Source: Geobacter sp. (GTDB lineage Bacteria > Desulfobacterota > Desulfuromonadia > Geobacterales > Pseudopelobacteraceae). Taken from it: 64,000 bases of DNA. The stretch lies in contig VFJW01000037.1 in assembly GCA_009885845.1 (NCBI GenBank), positions 1-64,000 on the forward strand. The letters run 5' to 3'. This document shows positions 60,676 through 64,000 of the stretch, piece after piece (within the stretch, counting starts at the first letter, position 1; the number at the start of each line of letters is the position of its first letter). The notes beneath the pieces were generated by a model that was not told the origin of the DNA, did not search any database, and was given only the letters and a program-made list of their open reading frames with translations. The translations under genes and the position numbers were made by a program.

Positions 60676-62474
60676 GTTTTTTTATGCTCCGGTGTAACCG
60701 CTCGAATCATTCCGGGGCCGTCACCCCACAGCAGCTTAGCATCACCCTCGCGCCCCAGTTCCCTCAAAGCCTCCATCACCTTTGCACGTTCAGCCGGCTG
60801 GTGCCACAGCAGCAGCGACTTTTGCAATCCCTTGTCCCGGTCGCTGGTCGCAGTATAGACCCGCTTTCCACTCATCGGATCATATCCGCTGTAGAACATG
60901 CAGGTGGCAATAGTCCCCGGCGTCGGGGTAAAATCCTGAACCTGCTCCACCTGGATGCCCATTTTTTTAAGAATCAGCGCAAGATCCAGCATATCTGTCA
61001 GGGTACAGCCAGGATGTCCCGAGATAAGATACGGCACGATATACTGACGTTTTCCAAGGCGGGTGCATTCGGAACGAAACCGGGCAAGGAACGTTTCAAA
61101 AGATTTTCTGCCCGGTTTACGCATGATGTTTGTAACGTGATCAAGCAGATGTTCCGGGGCAATTTTGAGCAGGCCACTGACCTGATGGCCGGTCAACTCG
61201 CTGAAATAGGCAGGCTGCCGCTCTAGCAGATCATAACGCACTCCGGATGAGACCGCCGTATGCTGAACACCTTTTATGGAACGGGCGGCCTGCAGCAGTT
61301 CTGTCGCCGGTTTGTCACCGGTGCGAAGGTTTGAACAGATCGCGGGGAAAATGCAGCTTTCGCGTACACATGCTCTCATGGCATCAGGGTTGGTGCAGCC
61401 GAGTCCGAACATGTTGGCAGTCGGTCCACCGATATCGCTGACCGTTCCCCGGAACCACGATTTGCCGGTCAAGGCAGTGATTTCCGAGATGATTGAGGCG
61501 GTACTCCGTGACTGGATTGTTTTGCCCTGATGCATGGTAATAGCACAGAACGCGCACCCTCCGAAGCAGCCGCGATGGCTGGTTACAGAAGTTTTAATCT
61601 GCTCCCAGGCCGGAATTGTTTCACGGTAGGAGAGATGGGGACTCTTTTCGAACGGCAGCGCATAGATGGAGTCCATCTCAGCCTCAGTCAGGGGAAGTGC
61701 CGGTGGTCGACAGATCAGGACCCGACTGCCATGCCTCTGCACGACCGGCCTGGCAGACCAGGGATTCTGCTGCTGGTAGGCCAGGCGGAACGCTTCGGCG
61801 AATTTCTCCTTTGAGGCGGATATTTCCTCATAGGAAGGTATTTCGACGTTCACAGCAGAATCCGCAGCGCTGTTGACATACGCCGTACCCCGCACATCCC
61901 GGATCTCATCCAGTCGTTCGCCGTTCCGCATCCGGACAGATACTTCAAGAATCGCCCGCTCGGCCATGCCGTAAATCAGCAAATCTGCTTTAGCGTCAAA
62001 CAGAATCGAGCGACGTACCTTGTTTTCCCAAAAGTCATACTGGGCAAAGCGGCGCAGCGACGCTTCAATGCCGCCGATTACAACCGGTACGTCCTTGAAT
62101 GCTTCCTTCAGTCGGGAGGTGTAGACAGTTGTCGCGCGGTTGGGTCTGGCTCCGTGGCGGTTACCGGGTGTGTAGGCATCATCATGACGCAGCTTGCGGG
62201 CAGGAGTGTAGTGCGCCACCATCGAGTCCATGGCACCGGCCGAAACGGCAAAAAACAGCCGGGGACGACCGAGAGTCATAAATGGCTCCTTACTGCGCCA
62301 GTCCGGCTGGGAAATGATGCCGACCCGCAATCCGTGCGACTCGAGCCAGCGCGCCAGCAACGGAACACCGAATGCGGGGTGATCAATATAGGCATCACCG
62401 CTGACGAAGATGACATCAAGTTCTTGCCACCCCCGCATCCGTGCTTCTGCCATTGTCGTCGGGATAAATGACAT
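60660..62474 (-). CDS. YgiQ-family radical SAM protein
   Basis: [22 protein letters not shown] radical SAM motif; C-terminal [21 protein letters not shown]. Confidence 0.95.
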   Translation of the reverse strand: MSFIPTTMAEARMRGWQELDVIFVSGDAYIDHPAFGVPLLARWLESHGLRVGIISQPDWRSKEPFMTLGRPRLFFAVSAGAMDSMVAHYTPARKLRHDDAYTPGNRHGARPNRATTVYTSRLKEAFKDVPVVIGGIEASLRRFAQYDFWENKVRRSILFDAKADLLIYGMAERAILEVSVRMRNGERLDEIRDVRGTAYVNSAADSAVNVEIPSYEEISASKEKFAEAFRLAYQQQNPWSARPVVQRHGSRVLICRPPALPLTEAEMDSIYALPFEKSPHLSYRETIPAWEQIKTSVTSHRGCFGGCAFCAITMHQGKTIQSRSTASIISEITALTGKSWFRGTVSDIGGPTANMFGLGCTNPDAMRACVRESCIFPAICSNLRTGDKPATELLQAARSIKGVQHTAVSSGVRYDLLERQPAYFSELTGHQVSGLLKIAPEHLLDHVTNIMRKPGRKSFETFLARFRSECTRLGKRQYIVPYLISGHPGCTLTDMLDLALILKKMGIQVEQVQDFTPTPGTIATCMFYSGYDPMSGKRVYTATSDRDKGLQKSLLLWHQPAERAKVMEALRELGREGDAKLLWGDGPGMIRAVTPEHKKTKKAR

Positions 62475-62477
62475 AGT

Positions 62478-63518
62478 TCAGGGAAAGAGAGCTAAACCTT
62501 CCAGCCCCATCGTTTCGGGGTATCCGCACACCAGATTCATGTTCTGAACCGCCTGGCCGGAAGCGCCTTTTACCAGGTTATCTATAGCCGAAATGACAAT
62601 AATTCGCCCGGTACGCGCATCAACCAGAGGAGCTATGTCACAGAAGTTGGAACCGCGGACGAAAGCGGTGGAGGGGAGACTGCCATTCTCCAGAACCCGC
62701 ACGAACGGTTCACCGGCGTAGAATTCCCGATACAACTGATTGAGTGTTTCGTTGGTAACTGATGTTTTAGGCGTCGCATAGATTGTAGAAAGGATGCCCC
62801 TGTCCATCGGCACCAGATGCGGAGTAAAGGTAATTTTCAGCTGTTCGCCCGCCAGCAGTGAGAGCTCCTGCTCGATTTCCGGGATATGTCGATGAACACC
62901 ACCAGCTCCGTATGCCTTAAAACCCTCATTCACCTCGCTGTAGAGACTGTCAACCTTTGCAGAACGGCCGGCTCCGGTTACACCGGAAGCGGAATCTGCA
63001 ATGATGCAAGACAGGTCGATCAACCCCTTTTTCAGCAGCGGAGCCAAGCCGAGGATAATGCTGGTAGGGTAACAGCCGGGGTTTGCGACAAGTTTTGCCC
63101 CTTTAATCTTTACCCGCCTGATTTCAGGCAAACCGTACACAGCCTTCTTAAGGTTGGCGGGATTAAGATGCGGCTCGTACCACTCCCCATATACCACCGG
63201 ATCGGAAAGACGGTAGTCGGCGGAAAGATCGATGACCTTTTTACCCAATTTAAGAAAAGTCGGCACAACCTCCATTGCCGCTTTATGAGGCAGTGCAGTA
63301 AAGATTATGTCCGCCTTTTCTGAAACCCGTACCGGCTCCAGATTTTCCAGCACAATGTCACACCGCCCGCGTAGTGTTGGGAACACATCGGAAATACGCT
63401 TGCCGGCACTCTGTTCGGATGTCAGACAGGTCACTGCCACCTCAGGATGGCAATGCAGGATGCGGATTAATTCCAGCCCGGTATAGCCGCTGGCCCCGAC
63501 AATAGCAACATTCAACAT
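62478..63518 (-). CDS. argC: N-acetyl-gamma-glutamyl-phosphate reductase
   Basis: [36 protein letters not shown]. Confidence 0.96.
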   Translation of the reverse strand: MLNVAIVGASGYTGLELIRILHCHPEVAVTCLTSEQSAGKRISDVFPTLRGRCDIVLENLEPVRVSEKADIIFTALPHKAAMEVVPTFLKLGKKVIDLSADYRLSDPVVYGEWYEPHLNPANLKKAVYGLPEIRRVKIKGAKLVANPGCYPTSIILGLAPLLKKGLIDLSCIIADSASGVTGAGRSAKVDSLYSEVNEGFKAYGAGGVHRHIPEIEQELSLLAGEQLKITFTPHLVPMDRGILSTIYATPKTSVTNETLNQLYREFYAGEPFVRVLENGSLPSTAFVRGSNFCDIAPLVDARTGRIIVISAIDNLVKGASGQAVQNMNLVCGYPETMGLEGLALFP

Positions 63519-63542
63519 AGATACTTGCTCCTTTCAAAGAAA

Positions 63543-63570
63543 AAGGGGAAACCCTTGCGGATTTCCCCTT
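63543..63570 (-). terminator. Terminator downstream of rpsI
   Basis: AAGGGGAAA ... TTTCCCCTT followed by TTTC on the minus strand. Confidence 0.6.
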
Positions 63571-63600
63571 GTATCACACCAGTGAGTTGCAATCCAGCGA

Positions 63601-63993
63601 TTAACGCTTGGAGAACTGGAAGCGGGCACGGGCAGCTTTTCTGCCGTACTTTTTACGCTCTTTTATGCGGGAGTCGCGGGTAATGAAACCGGCTTTTTTG
63701 AGTACGCCGCGCAGTTCCGGATCGTGCAACAGCAGAGCCTTGGTGATGCCGTGTTTGATAGCGCCGGCCTGACCGGTATCGCCGCCGCCGGATACCGTTA
63801 CATACACATCAAAAATGCCTACTTTTTCCACTAGCTCAAACGGCTGACGAACAACCATCTTGGAGGTCTCACGACCAAAATATTTTTCAAGTGTCTTGTG
63901 GTTTACTGTAAACTTGCCATCACCAGGCTTAAGCCATACACGAGCAATTGAGCTCTTGCGCTTGCCTGTTCCATAATAACTGACTGCTGCCAT
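63601..63993 (-). CDS. rpsI: 30S ribosomal protein S9
   Basis: [24 protein letters not shown]...[24 protein letters not shown]. Confidence 0.98.
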   Translation of the reverse strand: MAAVSYYGTGKRKSSIARVWLKPGDGKFTVNHKTLEKYFGRETSKMVVRQPFELVEKVGIFDVYVTVSGGGDTGQAGAIKHGITKALLLHDPELRGVLKKAGFITRDSRIKERKKYGRKAARARFQFSKR

Positions 63994-64000
63994 ATCGTTT

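Overview
The window looks like a chromosomal segment from a Geobacter-like member of the Desulfuromonadota. The taxonomy is inferred from gene content only. Core genes include tol-pal, coaBC, trxB, def, argC, rpsI, a YgiQ-family radical SAM gene and a tRNA-Lys(TTT). The notable part is an unusually dense extracellular-electron-transfer gene set. It contains a large multiheme lipoprotein cytochrome with variable heme-motif spacing (356-3091). It also contains two tandem cytochrome/Tat-FeS/NrfD modules (22.7-28.3 kb), a triheme c7 cytochrome, a dodecaheme cytochrome built from four c7 units, a PpcA-like cytochrome, a CbcL-like nonaheme c/b fusion and an ImcH-like heptaheme NapC/NirT protein (28.7-36.8 kb). 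Two decayed regions stand out: a 3.1-6.2 kb exopolysaccharide graveyard (frameshifted SLBB remnant fused to a propeller fragment, truncated glycosyltransferase) and a 42.4-46.0 kb accessory island (HNH remnant, DUF4143 ATPase, HipBA, BRO/DinD-like tail remnant). There is also an RND efflux operon with a palindromic TetR operator and an Mla-type operon carrying a TolC gene and a tiny ORF. I found no CRISPR array, rRNA or intact transposase. No clearly new system is proven. The best candidates for follow-up are the cytochrome heme-spacing drift, the co-located CbcL/ImcH/PpcA set, and the MITE-like and REP-like intergenic elements.
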